Origin: Archaeoglobales archaeon
Lineage (GTDB): Archaea; Halobacteriota; Archaeoglobi; Archaeoglobales; Archaeoglobaceae
Assembly: GCA_030055525.1 (NCBI GenBank)
Contig: JASFYJ010000002.1
Coordinates: 168,189-232,188, forward strand
DNA length: 64,000 nt
Reading direction: 5' to 3'
Under the pieces are notes generated by a model. The model was not told the DNA's origin and made no database searches. It saw only the letters and a program-made list of their open reading frames with translations. This document shows positions 1-8,381 of the stretch, piece by piece. The position numbers and the translations under genes were made by a program. The first letter of the stretch is position 1. Every line of letters begins with the position of its first letter.

Positions 1-117
1 GTTCATGCAAACGTAGTTATATCTAAAATAAGCTTAGAAGAGGCTGAAGAGATAATGAAGATCCTAAAAGAGATAGCACTCATGTCGGATGAAGAGCAAA
101 AATTAAGTAAAAATTGA
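1..117 (+). CDS. hypC: HypC C-terminal fragment (window edge)
   Basis: The frame is open from base 1 to a TGA at 115-117 and gives 38 residues beginning VHANVVISKISLEEAEEIMK. This matches the usual end of the small HypC/HupF chaperone, a beta strand with V-H-A followed by an acidic helix. HypC carries the Fe(CN)2CO unit with HypD and hands it to the hydrogenase large subunit. The N-terminal half, including the essential start Cys, lies outside the window. It ends 16 bases before hypE, so the two are probably co-transcribed; hypD may lie further upstream. The identification rests on a short piece plus the hypE neighbour. Confidence 0.75.
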   Translation, partial: VHANVVISKISLEEAEEIMKILKEIALMSDEEQKLSKN

Positions 118-133
118 AAAGGAGATAGGATCT

Positions 134-1177
134 ATGAAATTTATAAAACTATCTCATGGTTCTGGCGGCGTAGAGATGGGAGATATATTGAGCAAACTCG
201 TTTTTTCCAAAGTAGATGAGAAATTGAAAAAAGTGGAAAACGGTGTCGGCATAGATCTTCCAGATGATGGTGCTGCAATACCTTTAAAAAACATCACGAA
301 CGATTATATAATACTTTCAACTGATGCATATACCGTCAATCCGCCATTTTTTCCCGGAGGCAACATCGGATCTCTTGCAGCTACGGGATCCATAAACGAC
401 GTAGTTATGACAGGAGGAAAGCCTATTGCGGCTTTAGACTCTATAGTTGTCGAGGAGGGTTATCCCTTAGATCAGCTCGAGATTATTGTAGATTCAATGA
501 TCGATGTGTTTAAAAAAGAGGGGGTAGCATTGATTGGTGGAGATTTTAAGGTTATGCCAAAAGGAAACCTCGATAAGATACTGATAACGACAACAGTTTT
601 GGGTTTGGCAAAGAAACCCATCGTAGATATTCCGAAGGATGGAGATGTTTTAGTAGTTAGCGATTTTGTCGGTGATCACGGAGCAGTTATAATGCTCCTA
701 CAGATGGGAGTAGCAGATAAAGCAAGTGAATTAAAGTCCGGAAGACTTTCCAGCGACATAAAACCGCTTACAAGGCTTTTACCGCTGATCGATAGATTTT
801 TAGATGAGATAAACGCTGCAAGAGATCCCACAAGAGGAGGTATTGCTGGTGTTCTGAATGAATGGGCAAAAAACTCCGGTAACCTCATAGTGGTAGAAGA
901 TGTACCCATAAGGGATGAAGTTAGAAGATATGCTGAAATGCTTGGAATCGATCCCATGTATCTTGCAAGTGAGGGTGCGGCAGTTTTTTCTGTTTCCGCA
1001 GAGGTTGCTGAAGAGTTTGTTGAGGACATGAGAGATTTAGGTTTTGAAAACGCAAAAATAATCGGAAAAGTCAAAAAAAGCGAAAAATATAAAGGTTTCG
1101 TTCTTAAAAAGACTGAAATCGGCGGATTTAGACTTTTAGAGCCACCAAGGGGAGAAATAGTGCCGAGAATATGCTAA
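134..1177 (+). CDS. hypE: HypE, hydrogenase maturation carbamoyl dehydratase
   Basis: 347 aa, a PurM/AIR synthase-like ATPase that dehydrates the carbamoyl group on its own C-terminal cysteine to make the cyanide ligands of [NiFe] hydrogenase. Visible features are the N-terminal LSHGSGG motif, the DDGAA and GGDFKVMP ATP-binding segments, the DPTRGG motif near residue 235, and the diagnostic C-terminal PRIC with Cys as the last residue. The ATG follows a GGAGAT Shine-Dalgarno at 121-126. It is downstream of hypC and converges on hypF with a 4-base overlap of the two stop regions. The C-terminal Cys indicates a functional protein. Confidence 0.97.
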   Translation: MKFIKLSHGSGGVEMGDILSKLVFSKVDEKLKKVENGVGIDLPDDGAAIPLKNITNDYIILSTDAYTVNPPFFPGGNIGSLAATGSINDVVMTGGKPIAALDSIVVEEGYPLDQLEIIVDSMIDVFKKEGVALIGGDFKVMPKGNLDKILITTTVLGLAKKPIVDIPKDGDVLVVSDFVGDHGAVIMLLQMGVADKASELKSGRLSSDIKPLTRLLPLIDRFLDEINAARDPTRGGIAGVLNEWAKNSGNLIVVEDVPIRDEVRRYAEMLGIDPMYLASEGAAVFSVSAEVAEEFVEDMRDLGFENAKIIGKVKKSEKYKGFVLKKTEIGGFRLLEPPRGEIVPRIC

Positions 1178-3453
1178 AAACTACCAATTTTTGCTGCAGC
1201 TGCCATTATCTGTCCTACAGCTATCCCTCCATCGTTTGGAGGAATCTTTTTTGGAATTATTAACTCTCTACCTAGCTTCTCTTTTATCCCTCTGAATATG
1301 TAAGTATTTACAGCTGCTCCACCGCAGATGAACGTTTTTGAATCAAAAAAAGATGCAATTTCTCCAAAAGCTCTGCCAAGTGAAAGTAGTACTGTCTTTG
1401 CCAGATCTTCCCTACTAATTATGCCTGTATTATCAACTACGAAGTTCAGTAATGGTTCTAGGTCTATTAGATATCTCGAACCTCTTTTAGATATCTCTGT
1501 CTCTATTTTTCTGTCCTCCCCTTCCTCAGCAACAGCTTCAAGTTTCATTGGTGGCTCCCCTTCATAGGTTCTTAACTTACAAATCCCCAAAAGTGAAGCA
1601 AAAGCATCCAAGGTTCTCCCTAAGCTTGTAGTTGTAGTACCTGCATTTTTTTTGGCAAGCTCGAATGTTATCTCGAACTCCTCCGTTCCATAACTAAGCC
1701 CATCCAAAATTCTATTTCTTTTCAAAACTTCAAAAACCTCATCCTTTTCAAATCCATATGATGCCATCAAAGCTATGAGCGACTTTACAGGGTACTTTGC
1801 AGCACTATCCCCGCCAGGTAAGGAAAATGGTTTTAAACTTGCAACACGCTTGTAGGAAGAGTAGTTTGCAATCAGAACCTCTCCGCCCCAGATCGTTCCA
1901 TCATCTCCATATCCCGTGCCATCTATTGTTATAGCAACTATCTCTTCATCTTTCAATCCTGCATCTGCCATTGCAGATGCTGCGTGGGCATGATGATGCT
2001 GAACCTCCACGACATCGCATTCAAAATTGAATTCATTCAAAATTGCTCTGTTATGGTAGTTGGGATGCATATCTAAAGCTATGAATTTGGGCTTCATCTT
2101 GTAAACCCTAACGAGCCACTCTAACTCATTCTTCAGTTTTTCGAGCGTTTTAAAATCGTCCAAATCGCCTATGTATTGAGTTAGTATTATTTTATTTGAA
2201 AAAGCCACAGCTCCAGCAGTTTGCAGTTCAGCGCCAATTGCTAAACAATCGGGCAATTTAGAAGGGACCTCTATCCAGTTGGGTGCGTAACCTCTCGATC
2301 TTCTTAAAAAAACTGGCTTACAATCTGTGAACCTTACAACGCTATCATCTATTCCATGCACTATCTCTCTCTCATGTTCTACCACGTAATCAACAACATC
2401 GGAAAGTTCAGTAAAGACTTCTTCAATTTTTGTGCAGATCGGCTTTCCATGCAAATTTGCACTGGTCATTATAAGGAAACCCTCAGGAATTTCTTTTAGA
2501 AGTAAGTGCTGAAATCCAGTGTAAGGAAGCATGATCCCAACACTTGAAAGTCCTGGTGCTACGAGCTTAGAAACCAGCGAATTGTCCCTTCTTGGAAGAA
2601 TCACTATTGGTTTTTCTGGAGAAATCAGGATTTTTTTAGCCAATGGATCTATAAAAGCTATTTTTTCTGCAACATTCAAATCTCTTACCATCAGAGCAAA
2701 AGGTTTTTCTCCTCTTCCCTTTCTCCGCCTTAACTCAGCTACAACTTCATCCAATTTTGCCGAACAGGCAATATGATAACCTCCAACACCTTTGATAGCA
2801 AATATCTTACCATTAATTATATTTTTTGCCGTAAAATGAATCGGATCATCCACTTCGATAATTCTGCCATCTATTCTATACACGTAAGTTTTTGGGCCGC
2901 ATTTAGGACAGCTTATACCCTGAGCGTGAAATCTTCGAAAATTTTTTAAATCTAGGTAGTCTTTCCCGCATTCTTCGCATAGCTCGAACTTCCACATTGA
3001 TGTGTTCTCTCTATCGTAGGGTAACTTTTTGAGCATCGAAAACCTGGGTCCGCAGTTAATACAGCTGTTCCAGGGGTATCTGTAGAATCTACTTCTTAGA
3101 TCTTCAATCTCCTTAACACAATCCTCACAGATCGAAAAGTCTGGAGGAATTACGCTTCTTAGCTCAAAGTATTCGGAACTTTTTAGAATTTCAAATCTTT
3201 CAAAACCTTTTGGATCAGTCTCCTCTATTATTATCCTATCGTATTTTGCTTTCTCAGGTTTTTCGATCTCTAAAGCTTTAACGAAATCCCTCAAAAAATC
3301 TTCCCTACCTTCTATGTGGATTTCCACCTCACTTCCGCCGAGGTTTTTAACGTAACCTTTCAGAGCTCTAGCTGTAGCTAACCTGTAGATGAATGGCCTG
3401 AAACCGACGCCTTGTACAATGCCGACTATTTTAATCTTCAAAGCTCTAGTCAT
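1174..3453 (-). CDS. hypF: HypF, carbamoyltransferase for NiFe cyanide ligand synthesis
   Basis: 759 aa, full family length. Domains in order: N-terminal acylphosphatase (GIVQGVGFRPFIYRLA), two zinc-finger units (CEDC...CINC and CEEC...CPKC, about residues 110-185), a YrdC-like domain (about 205-390), and a Kae1-like carbamoyltransferase domain with the VQHHHAHAASAMAD metal motif and DGTGYGDDGT. It uses carbamoyl phosphate and ATP to carbamoylate the terminal Cys of HypE. The ATG overlaps the stop of the upstream MinD-type hypB gene by ATGA, so hypA-hypB-hypF form a translationally coupled minus-strand operon. No damage is seen. Confidence 0.97.
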   Translation of the reverse strand: MTRALKIKIVGIVQGVGFRPFIYRLATARALKGYVKNLGGSEVEIHIEGREDFLRDFVKALEIEKPEKAKYDRIIIEETDPKGFERFEILKSSEYFELRSVIPPDFSICEDCVKEIEDLRSRFYRYPWNSCINCGPRFSMLKKLPYDRENTSMWKFELCEECGKDYLDLKNFRRFHAQGISCPKCGPKTYVYRIDGRIIEVDDPIHFTAKNIINGKIFAIKGVGGYHIACSAKLDEVVAELRRRKGRGEKPFALMVRDLNVAEKIAFIDPLAKKILISPEKPIVILPRRDNSLVSKLVAPGLSSVGIMLPYTGFQHLLLKEIPEGFLIMTSANLHGKPICTKIEEVFTELSDVVDYVVEHEREIVHGIDDSVVRFTDCKPVFLRRSRGYAPNWIEVPSKLPDCLAIGAELQTAGAVAFSNKIILTQYIGDLDDFKTLEKLKNELEWLVRVYKMKPKFIALDMHPNYHNRAILNEFNFECDVVEVQHHHAHAASAMADAGLKDEEIVAITIDGTGYGDDGTIWGGEVLIANYSSYKRVASLKPFSLPGGDSAAKYPVKSLIALMASYGFEKDEVFEVLKRNRILDGLSYGTEEFEITFELAKKNAGTTTTSLGRTLDAFASLLGICKLRTYEGEPPMKLEAVAEEGEDRKIETEISKRGSRYLIDLEPLLNFVVDNTGIISREDLAKTVLLSLGRAFGEIASFFDSKTFICGGAAVNTYIFRGIKEKLGRELIIPKKIPPNDGGIAVGQIMAAAAKIGSF

Positions 3454-4214
3454 TTTTTCAGATCGCTAAAAAGGCATTCAAGTTCTTTTATTTCCTTTTT
3501 CAAGATACCATCGTAATACTGCAGCTGTCCAATAAATTTGCTTATCTCTGGATCCATTGGCAAAACTTTGAGTTTTAAATTGTAGAGCTTTGAAAGATTT
3601 TCGGCTTCTTCAACACTACCAAAAGGATAGATCTTTCTATCTCCTGACAGGATGTATGCCATGTTTACGATAAAGTATCGGGTCCTTATACTGCTTTCTT
3701 TTAGGTATTCAAGCATTTTTCGAACGACATCTATGGATAGCTTGGAAGCTAGCGTTACGACAATAGCTTCCGGTTTTACTATCCTTGTAAGCGTCAAGAG
3801 CTCTTCACCCATTCCAGGAGGCATATCGATTATTACAGTGTCCTCCTCTACGTTCGATAAAGCCATGAAAGATTCAACAACACTCCTCTCTTGAGATCCT
3901 GGCAATATCAAATATCTATCTCCGATAAGTCCGTTTATGCTGAATATGGACAGTTTTTTAAGTTTAAAAGGCTCTATCCCTTCCTTACTGACCTTGTGAA
4001 GTTTATTCTGCATTCCAAAGAGTTTTGTAACTGAGTTTCCATAGATGTCAAGATCTAACAGAGCTACAGATCCCATCTCACTCAGGCTGAGAGCTAGCAG
4101 AGAAGCTAGGGTACTCTTACCCACTCCACCTTTCGAGCTCAAAACCGCTAAGACCTTTTTACCCGAAAACTTTTTCCTCGCAAACTCAAGCATCGGATTC
4201 ATAATCGATACCAT
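3450..4214 (-). CDS. MinD/Mrp-family P-loop ATPase, archaeal HypB-type
   Basis: 254 aa (shorter if the internal ATG at 4202 or 4193 is used). It has a deviant Walker A typical of MinD/ParA (SSKGGVGKST), LLDLDIYGNS, and VIIDMPPGMGEE as Walker B. It lacks the G-domain and His-rich tail of bacterial HypB. In Thermococcales the HypA partner is an ATPase of this family (HypB_AT), and here the gene sits between hypA and hypF and overlaps hypA by up to 29 bases. The nickel-insertion role with HypA is inferred from this context and family resemblance. An Mrp/NBP35 Fe-S scaffold is the alternative, but no C-terminal CxxC is present. Confidence 0.8.
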   Translation of the reverse strand: MVSIMNPMLEFARKKFSGKKVLAVLSSKGGVGKSTLASLLALSLSEMGSVALLDLDIYGNSVTKLFGMQNKLHKVSKEGIEPFKLKKLSIFSINGLIGDRYLILPGSQERSVVESFMALSNVEEDTVIIDMPPGMGEELLTLTRIVKPEAIVVTLASKLSIDVVRKMLEYLKESSIRTRYFIVNMAYILSGDRKIYPFGSVEEAENLSKLYNLKLKVLPMDPEISKFIGQLQYYDGILKKEIKELECLFSDLKK

Positions 4215-4605
4215 CTACCAAAACAGACAACTCGGACGTGAAGTCGTGTGAACCGCAGAAAGGACATCTAGCAAAGGATGAAACAAATGCTGGCAATAGA
4301 TGCAGCGGATTCTCTTCTCCATAGTTTTCGAAGACTTCACTGAGTTGTCTTTTTATCTCTTCTAAACTGAACCTTCTTCCACAGTTTCGACAATCAAAAT
4401 CCGTATCCCTAACTCTAACTTCGAACTCTGAGTTCTCGAGGACAGTATTTTTTTTAAGTATTTTAAATGCATCTCTCATTATATCCAAATCCAGCATCGA
4501 CAACGAAGGTAGAGATACCACAACCTTCATAATATTAACGCCCCTCTCTTTTGCCCATTTCTCCATTGTCTGTATCACAGACATGGCGATTGCCCATTCA
4601 TGCAT
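4186..4605 (-). CDS. hypA: HypA, hydrogenase nickel metallochaperone
   Basis: 139 aa. It begins MHEW, placing the nickel-binding His at position 2, which fixes the ATG at 4605. A zinc domain has CRNC and, after a long insert, CPFC. The insert between the two Cys pairs (SLEEIKRQLSEVFENYGEENPLHLL) is characteristic of archaeal HypA such as the Thermococcus protein and makes it longer than the bacterial ~115 aa. It is the first gene of the hypA-hypB-hypF unit. It diverges from the maturation protease gene across an 81-base AT-rich intergenic region that must carry both promoters. Confidence 0.95.
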   Translation of the reverse strand: MHEWAIAMSVIQTMEKWAKERGVNIMKVVVSLPSLSMLDLDIMRDAFKILKKNTVLENSEFEVRVRDTDFDCRNCGRRFSLEEIKRQLSEVFENYGEENPLHLLPAFVSSFARCPFCGSHDFTSELSVLVDGIDYESDA

Positions 4606-4686
4606 GCAAATGGTAAATTAGATAAAATATGAGTTTTTCGATTCATTTCGGAAGATTGAAATAGAGGTGTCAAAAGAATTTATTCG

Positions 4687-5148
4687 ATGAGTAGGGTTGT
4701 GATAGGCCTTGGAAATGAATTGCTGGGTGATGAAGGAGTAGGAATTGAAGTTGTCAGGATTCTGAAAGAAAAGATCAAAAATAAAAATATAGGTTGTAAA
4801 GATGTTGAAGTTTATGAGGGAGGGGTTTCTGGATTCACGCTTCTTAGCCTAATTGAGGGTAAAGAGAAGGTAGTGATAGTCGATGCTGTTATTGGAAACG
4901 GAAGGCCTGGAGATGTTTACAGGTTTAGGCTTTCAGATGCTGTAGAGAGAAGCAAGATTCTTTCAATCCATGAACTCGACTTCATAAAGTGTTACAGATT
5001 GGCAAAGAATTTTTCTGACTTACCGGAGAACGTTGTTGTTGTAGGTATAGAACCAGAAAAATTTGAATTAGGAGGATTATCGAGCAAAGTTAAGGAAGCG
5101 ATCCCAAAGGCTCTGGAGCTTGTAATTGAGGAGATTTGCAAAGATTAA
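4687..5148 (+). CDS. Hydrogenase maturation endopeptidase (HycI/HyaD family)
   Basis: 153 aa, typical for the family. Motifs: GLGNELLGDEGVGIE at the N-terminus (Glu/Asp nickel-sensing residue), VDAVIGNGRPGDV, SIHELDF, and VVGIEPE near the C-terminus. Such enzymes clip the C-terminal tail from the large subunit after nickel insertion. The likely substrate here is the adjacent large subunit (6478-7740), which still carries a short tail after its DPCxxC-x2-H motif. It converges on the hydrogenase operon with only four bases between stops. No Shine-Dalgarno lies at normal spacing (GAGGTG is 17 bases upstream), so a leaderless message is possible. Confidence 0.92.
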   Translation: MSRVVIGLGNELLGDEGVGIEVVRILKEKIKNKNIGCKDVEVYEGGVSGFTLLSLIEGKEKVVIVDAVIGNGRPGDVYRFRLSDAVERSKILSIHELDFIKCYRLAKNFSDLPENVVVVGIEPEKFELGGLSSKVKEAIPKALELVIEEICKD

Positions 5149-5152
5149 AAAT

Positions 5153-6475
5153 TTATTTGAAATTCTCTAGGATCTTCGCTCTCTCGTCTCTTATTTCGCT
5201 GAGCTTCTGACGCTTTGAAACCGGCTGTCCGCTTCCAAGTAAACAGCCACCCGGACAAAGTTTGAAAATTATCCTTTCAGCATTCATATTTAGCGCTGCA
5301 TTCAGCTGCCCCAACCCTATGCACTCGTGAATTTCGGGTTTTTTGATTCTTATCTCATCAGCCTCTAAAGCTTCAAGTACTTCGTAATCTATTCTTCTTA
5401 ACATAAGTTGCAATTCTCTTGCGGTGAGAACGTTGAAGCTGACGTTCTTCCAAGCAGCGCATTGAGTTACGTAAACTCCATTGAGTGGAATTGACGGCTG
5501 CAGCGTCTCTACTTTAATCTCCGGCCTTAGTTTTTTCAGCAAGCTATATTCAGCAGGAGAATAAGCGAAAATTTTATTTTTACCGTCCTTTAGCTCATAG
5601 AGTGGGGAATATACGACGACCTTCGAAAATCCAAAGTACTTAAGTGCTGCTATTATATGTCCGGCATCTATATTCTCCGCCTCCGAAAGCGCCGCAAGAG
5701 CTTCGGGTTCTATGTAAACAACACTTAAAGTTCCGTTTCTTATCTTCGTTATTATATTCTCAAGATCCATGCGATATGTTAAAGCCCCAACTGGGCAGTA
5801 GGAGGCACATAATCCGCACATTATACAGGATTTGTCGAAGGGTTCTTTGTAAGGCGTAGAGATTGCCGAATCTATACCTCTCTTGAAGTAATCTAACGCT
5901 TTTACACCTATCTTTCTACAAACCTCTATGCATCTACCACAAACGATGCACTTCGATCCATCCAGATTTATTATTGGTGAATCAATGTTGAAAGTATTTC
6001 TTTCTATAAGCTCAAACCTCTTTTCTCCCTGCTTGAAGTAATGCCCATCCAGAATTTTCTTAAGAACTAAAACAATCTCTTCAATCGTTGGAGGGCAACC
6101 CCTTATATAGTAATCTACACTAACCACCTCTCTTACAGCCTTGGAGGTTTCATGTGCAAATCTTACAGGATCTTCATATTTATCTACAGCGCTCTGGATT
6201 CCTCCAATAACTGCACAACTACCCATCGCCACCAAAATCTTCGATCTTGCCCTGAAAGATTTAAGCATCTCGTGATCTCTATTGGAAACTACCGATCCCT
6301 GCACAATAGTAACATCGAACTTGCCCTCCTCATCATGCATTCCAGCCACTGGCCAGTGAACTACTTCTATTCCGTTTCTCTGGAGAAATTCTATGACCTT
6401 TTCATCGACCAGATCGTATTCGCAACCGTCACAACCACTCAGACTCAACACTGCGAGCCTAACCTTATCGCCCAT
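5153..6475 (-). CDS. Fusion: [NiFe] hydrogenase small-subunit N-domain + 2x[4Fe-4S] + reduced [FeFe]-hydrogenase-like domain
   Basis: 440 aa from the ATG at 6475. The track start is an upstream TTG, but GGAGGG ends six bases before this ATG, which decides it. Residues 1-150 are the proximal-cluster half of a group 3 small subunit: CDGC (C15, C18), GSCAVIGG and RGCPP. Residues ~165-235 hold CIVCGRCIEVC and CIMCGLCASYCP, arranged as in HoxU/NuoG/HydA. Residues ~240-440 resemble an [FeFe]-hydrogenase H-domain: LCPGGCLLGSGQP closely fits the L3 motif, VTQCAAW only partly fits L1, and no MPC L2 motif is seen. The domain is shortened, so an intact H-cluster is unlikely. It is the last gene of the operon, two bases after the large-subunit stop. 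Confidence 0.85.
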   Translation of the reverse strand: MGDKVRLAVLSLSGCDGCEYDLVDEKVIEFLQRNGIEVVHWPVAGMHDEEGKFDVTIVQGSVVSNRDHEMLKSFRARSKILVAMGSCAVIGGIQSAVDKYEDPVRFAHETSKAVREVVSVDYYIRGCPPTIEEIVLVLKKILDGHYFKQGEKRFELIERNTFNIDSPIINLDGSKCIVCGRCIEVCRKIGVKALDYFKRGIDSAISTPYKEPFDKSCIMCGLCASYCPVGALTYRMDLENIITKIRNGTLSVVYIEPEALAALSEAENIDAGHIIAALKYFGFSKVVVYSPLYELKDGKNKIFAYSPAEYSLLKKLRPEIKVETLQPSIPLNGVYVTQCAAWKNVSFNVLTARELQLMLRRIDYEVLEALEADEIRIKKPEIHECIGLGQLNAALNMNAERIIFKLCPGGCLLGSGQPVSKRQKLSEIRDERAKILENFK

Positions 6476-6477
6476 AA

Positions 6478-7740
6478 TCAACCCTCCATTCTAATAACAT
6501 GGGTAGCACAAGCCAAGCATGGGTCGTAAGTCCTTGCAAGAGCTTCTATAAGCTTGACAATACCATAGATCTTCTCTTCTCCTCCGCTCGTCAGTATGTT
6601 CTTTAGAAGCTCCTCAGCCGACTTTTCAAAGTGGGCTGTGTTCATAACAGTTGGAGTGATTATGTCGGCATCAACAACTTTGAGATCCTTGTTTATAGTA
6701 TAGCAGTGAACAACTAGACCTCTTGGAGCTTCAACTATACCAACGCCCGTAGCTGGTTTCGGTTTGAAGTTCGATCTAAGTTTCAGATTCCTATCCAACA
6801 TGTTTTCCAAGCTTAATAGCAAATCCTCGAGCATTATCTTCGTTTCTAAGGCTTTTGCATGTATATTTGCAAACGGATTGTACTGCATGGCTTTGTAGAT
6901 TTCACTTGGGATTTCGACGTTTTTTATCTTTTTTAGATTAAGCAATCTCGCTCTGGTTCCAACGTAAAATGCGCTTCCTTTATAGAAGCACTTCTTGCTT
7001 GTTGAGTTGTCTGTTTGGATCTCCTGAAGCAATTTCTTATATTCTGAACCTTTGAACTCTTCTCCATTTGAAACCTTTACTTTAAATTCTGAAGTTTTTG
7101 GTACAGTCTCCATTGGGGCTTTTTCAAGTGTAAGATAAGTTGAATTTGGCTCTCTCATTTCTGGAAGTTTGAGAGTTAAGCAAAGCTCTACAAAATCGTT
7201 TACCCCGTCTTTCACAGATTTAAGCATCTCGTAAGCCTTCTTTAAGTGCAGAGTGGAGACGTCTTTAAAACCTCCAGGTGAATAGAGGTTCGGATTCGTA
7301 AGTCTACCACCTACAAGATCAAGAGCTTTTACAATTGGTGTATTAAGCTTTAAAGCCATTGAGAGAGCTTTCTTTTGGACTTCCTCGTTTGCGTAATCTG
7401 GAACAGCCATTACGGCGAGGTGGGCAATTAGGTTCTGAACAGTCTGGATCTTGTTACATATATCCCTAAGTTCTGCTGCATCTTCCGGAACTTCTATCCC
7501 TAAAGCCGATTCAACTGCTAAATTAGAGGCCCAAAAGTGTGCCTGACTGCAGGCTCCACAAACCCTTGAAGCAAGGTATGGCGGTTCATCGTACCTTCTT
7601 CCGACCATCATCTTCTCTATCAGCCGCATGGCTTTCAGGGAGTTGTAGTTTACAACTACGTTCCCCCCTCCGACCTTTATTGTTATTTCAGAATCTCCAA
7701 ATATTCTAATAGGTTCTGAAGATATTTTAAACGGATTCAT
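6478..7740 (-). CDS. [NiFe] hydrogenase large (catalytic) subunit, group 3-like
   Basis: 420 aa. Both nickel-ligand motifs are intact: RVCGACSQAH (C61, C64) and DPCLACATH (C408, C411). The last six residues after His414 (VIRMEG) form the tail expected to be removed by the maturation protease. Length and motif style fit cytoplasmic HoxH/MvhA-type subunits. The ATG overlaps the upstream 2Fe-2S subunit gene by ATGA. It houses the Ni-Fe active site that splits or makes H2, with electrons passing to the clusters of the two hybrid subunits and then to the NuoEF module. No signal peptide or partner TAT signal is present, so the complex is cytoplasmic. Confidence 0.95.
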   Translation of the reverse strand: MNPFKISSEPIRIFGDSEITIKVGGGNVVVNYNSLKAMRLIEKMMVGRRYDEPPYLASRVCGACSQAHFWASNLAVESALGIEVPEDAAELRDICNKIQTVQNLIAHLAVMAVPDYANEEVQKKALSMALKLNTPIVKALDLVGGRLTNPNLYSPGGFKDVSTLHLKKAYEMLKSVKDGVNDFVELCLTLKLPEMREPNSTYLTLEKAPMETVPKTSEFKVKVSNGEEFKGSEYKKLLQEIQTDNSTSKKCFYKGSAFYVGTRARLLNLKKIKNVEIPSEIYKAMQYNPFANIHAKALETKIMLEDLLLSLENMLDRNLKLRSNFKPKPATGVGIVEAPRGLVVHCYTINKDLKVVDADIITPTVMNTAHFEKSAEELLKNILTSGGEEKIYGIVKLIEALARTYDPCLACATHVIRMEG

Positions 7741-8378
7741 CGTTTCACCTCCACGTATCTACTAATCATATCCATGTACTTGTTCCAGAACAGTTTTATC
7801 TTCGATAGAAGTTCATCCTTTTTCACTTTATCATCGTAAAACTCAATGGCACTTTTCCAGACTTCTGCACTAGTTATTGGCCCTCTACAACCTATGCATG
7901 GCATTCCGTTTTTCGTACATTCAGCATCACAACCAGCTATAGTTAAGGGTCCTAAGCATGGCTGCCCTTTTGCAACTAAGCAATCAATTCCGAAAAACAT
8001 GCATTCAGAGCAGACTACAGGAGCCTCGACTCCATAATCTTTTGCGAGGCTTAAAAGTGTACAAGCACCGCCTTTTCGAACGCAAGACCAGCATTTGATT
8101 TTGTGTGTTGCAAAAAGCAGATTTATAAGATCTCTCCTGTACTTTCTAATAGCATCGCTTTCAGTCGTAACCTTCAAACCTTCAGATACCGGATATCTGC
8201 ATGATGGAAATAGTCTTCCACCAATATCAACAACACAGATCCTGCAGGTAGCTTCGTCAAATATTCCTTCTAGATGGCAGAGGGTTGGTATCTTAAAACC
8301 AGCTTTTTCTGCAGCGTCAAGTACTGTGGCATTTGAAGGAACTTCTACCTCTACACCATTAACTATTACCTTCACCAT
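7737..8378 (-). CDS. Hybrid Fe-S subunit: HoxU/HydA N-terminus fused to [NiFe] small-subunit C-terminal cluster module
   Basis: 213 aa. Residues 1-75 are a plant-type 2Fe-2S domain (C34, C45, C48, C60). Next comes the His-Cys3 [4Fe-4S] motif (H92, C96, C99, C106) of HoxU/NuoG/HydA. Where those proteins continue with a CxxCxxC ferredoxin pair, this one has C123-x2-C126, C133, PCLGPLTIAGC (C141, C150), C154 and CIGCRGP (C161, C164). That is the signature of the medial/distal cluster domain of MvhG/HydD-type hydrogenase small subunits. The eight Cys could hold two [4Fe-4S] clusters. The missing ferredoxin pair sits in the 5153-6475 protein. The coupled ATGA overlap with the large-subunit gene argues for one complex. 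Confidence 0.85.
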   Translation of the reverse strand: MVKVIVNGVEVEVPSNATVLDAAEKAGFKIPTLCHLEGIFDEATCRICVVDIGGRLFPSCRYPVSEGLKVTTESDAIRKYRRDLINLLFATHKIKCWSCVRKGGACTLLSLAKDYGVEAPVVCSECMFFGIDCLVAKGQPCLGPLTIAGCDAECTKNGMPCIGCRGPITSAEVWKSAIEFYDDKVKKDELLSKIKLFWNKYMDMISRYVEVKR

Positions 8379-8381
8379 ACT

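Noticed and set aside
5153-6475. Calling the 440-aa protein an active [FeFe] hydrogenase
   Set aside because: Only the L3 motif is well kept; L2 (MPCxxKxxE) is not found, L1 is altered and the domain is too short.
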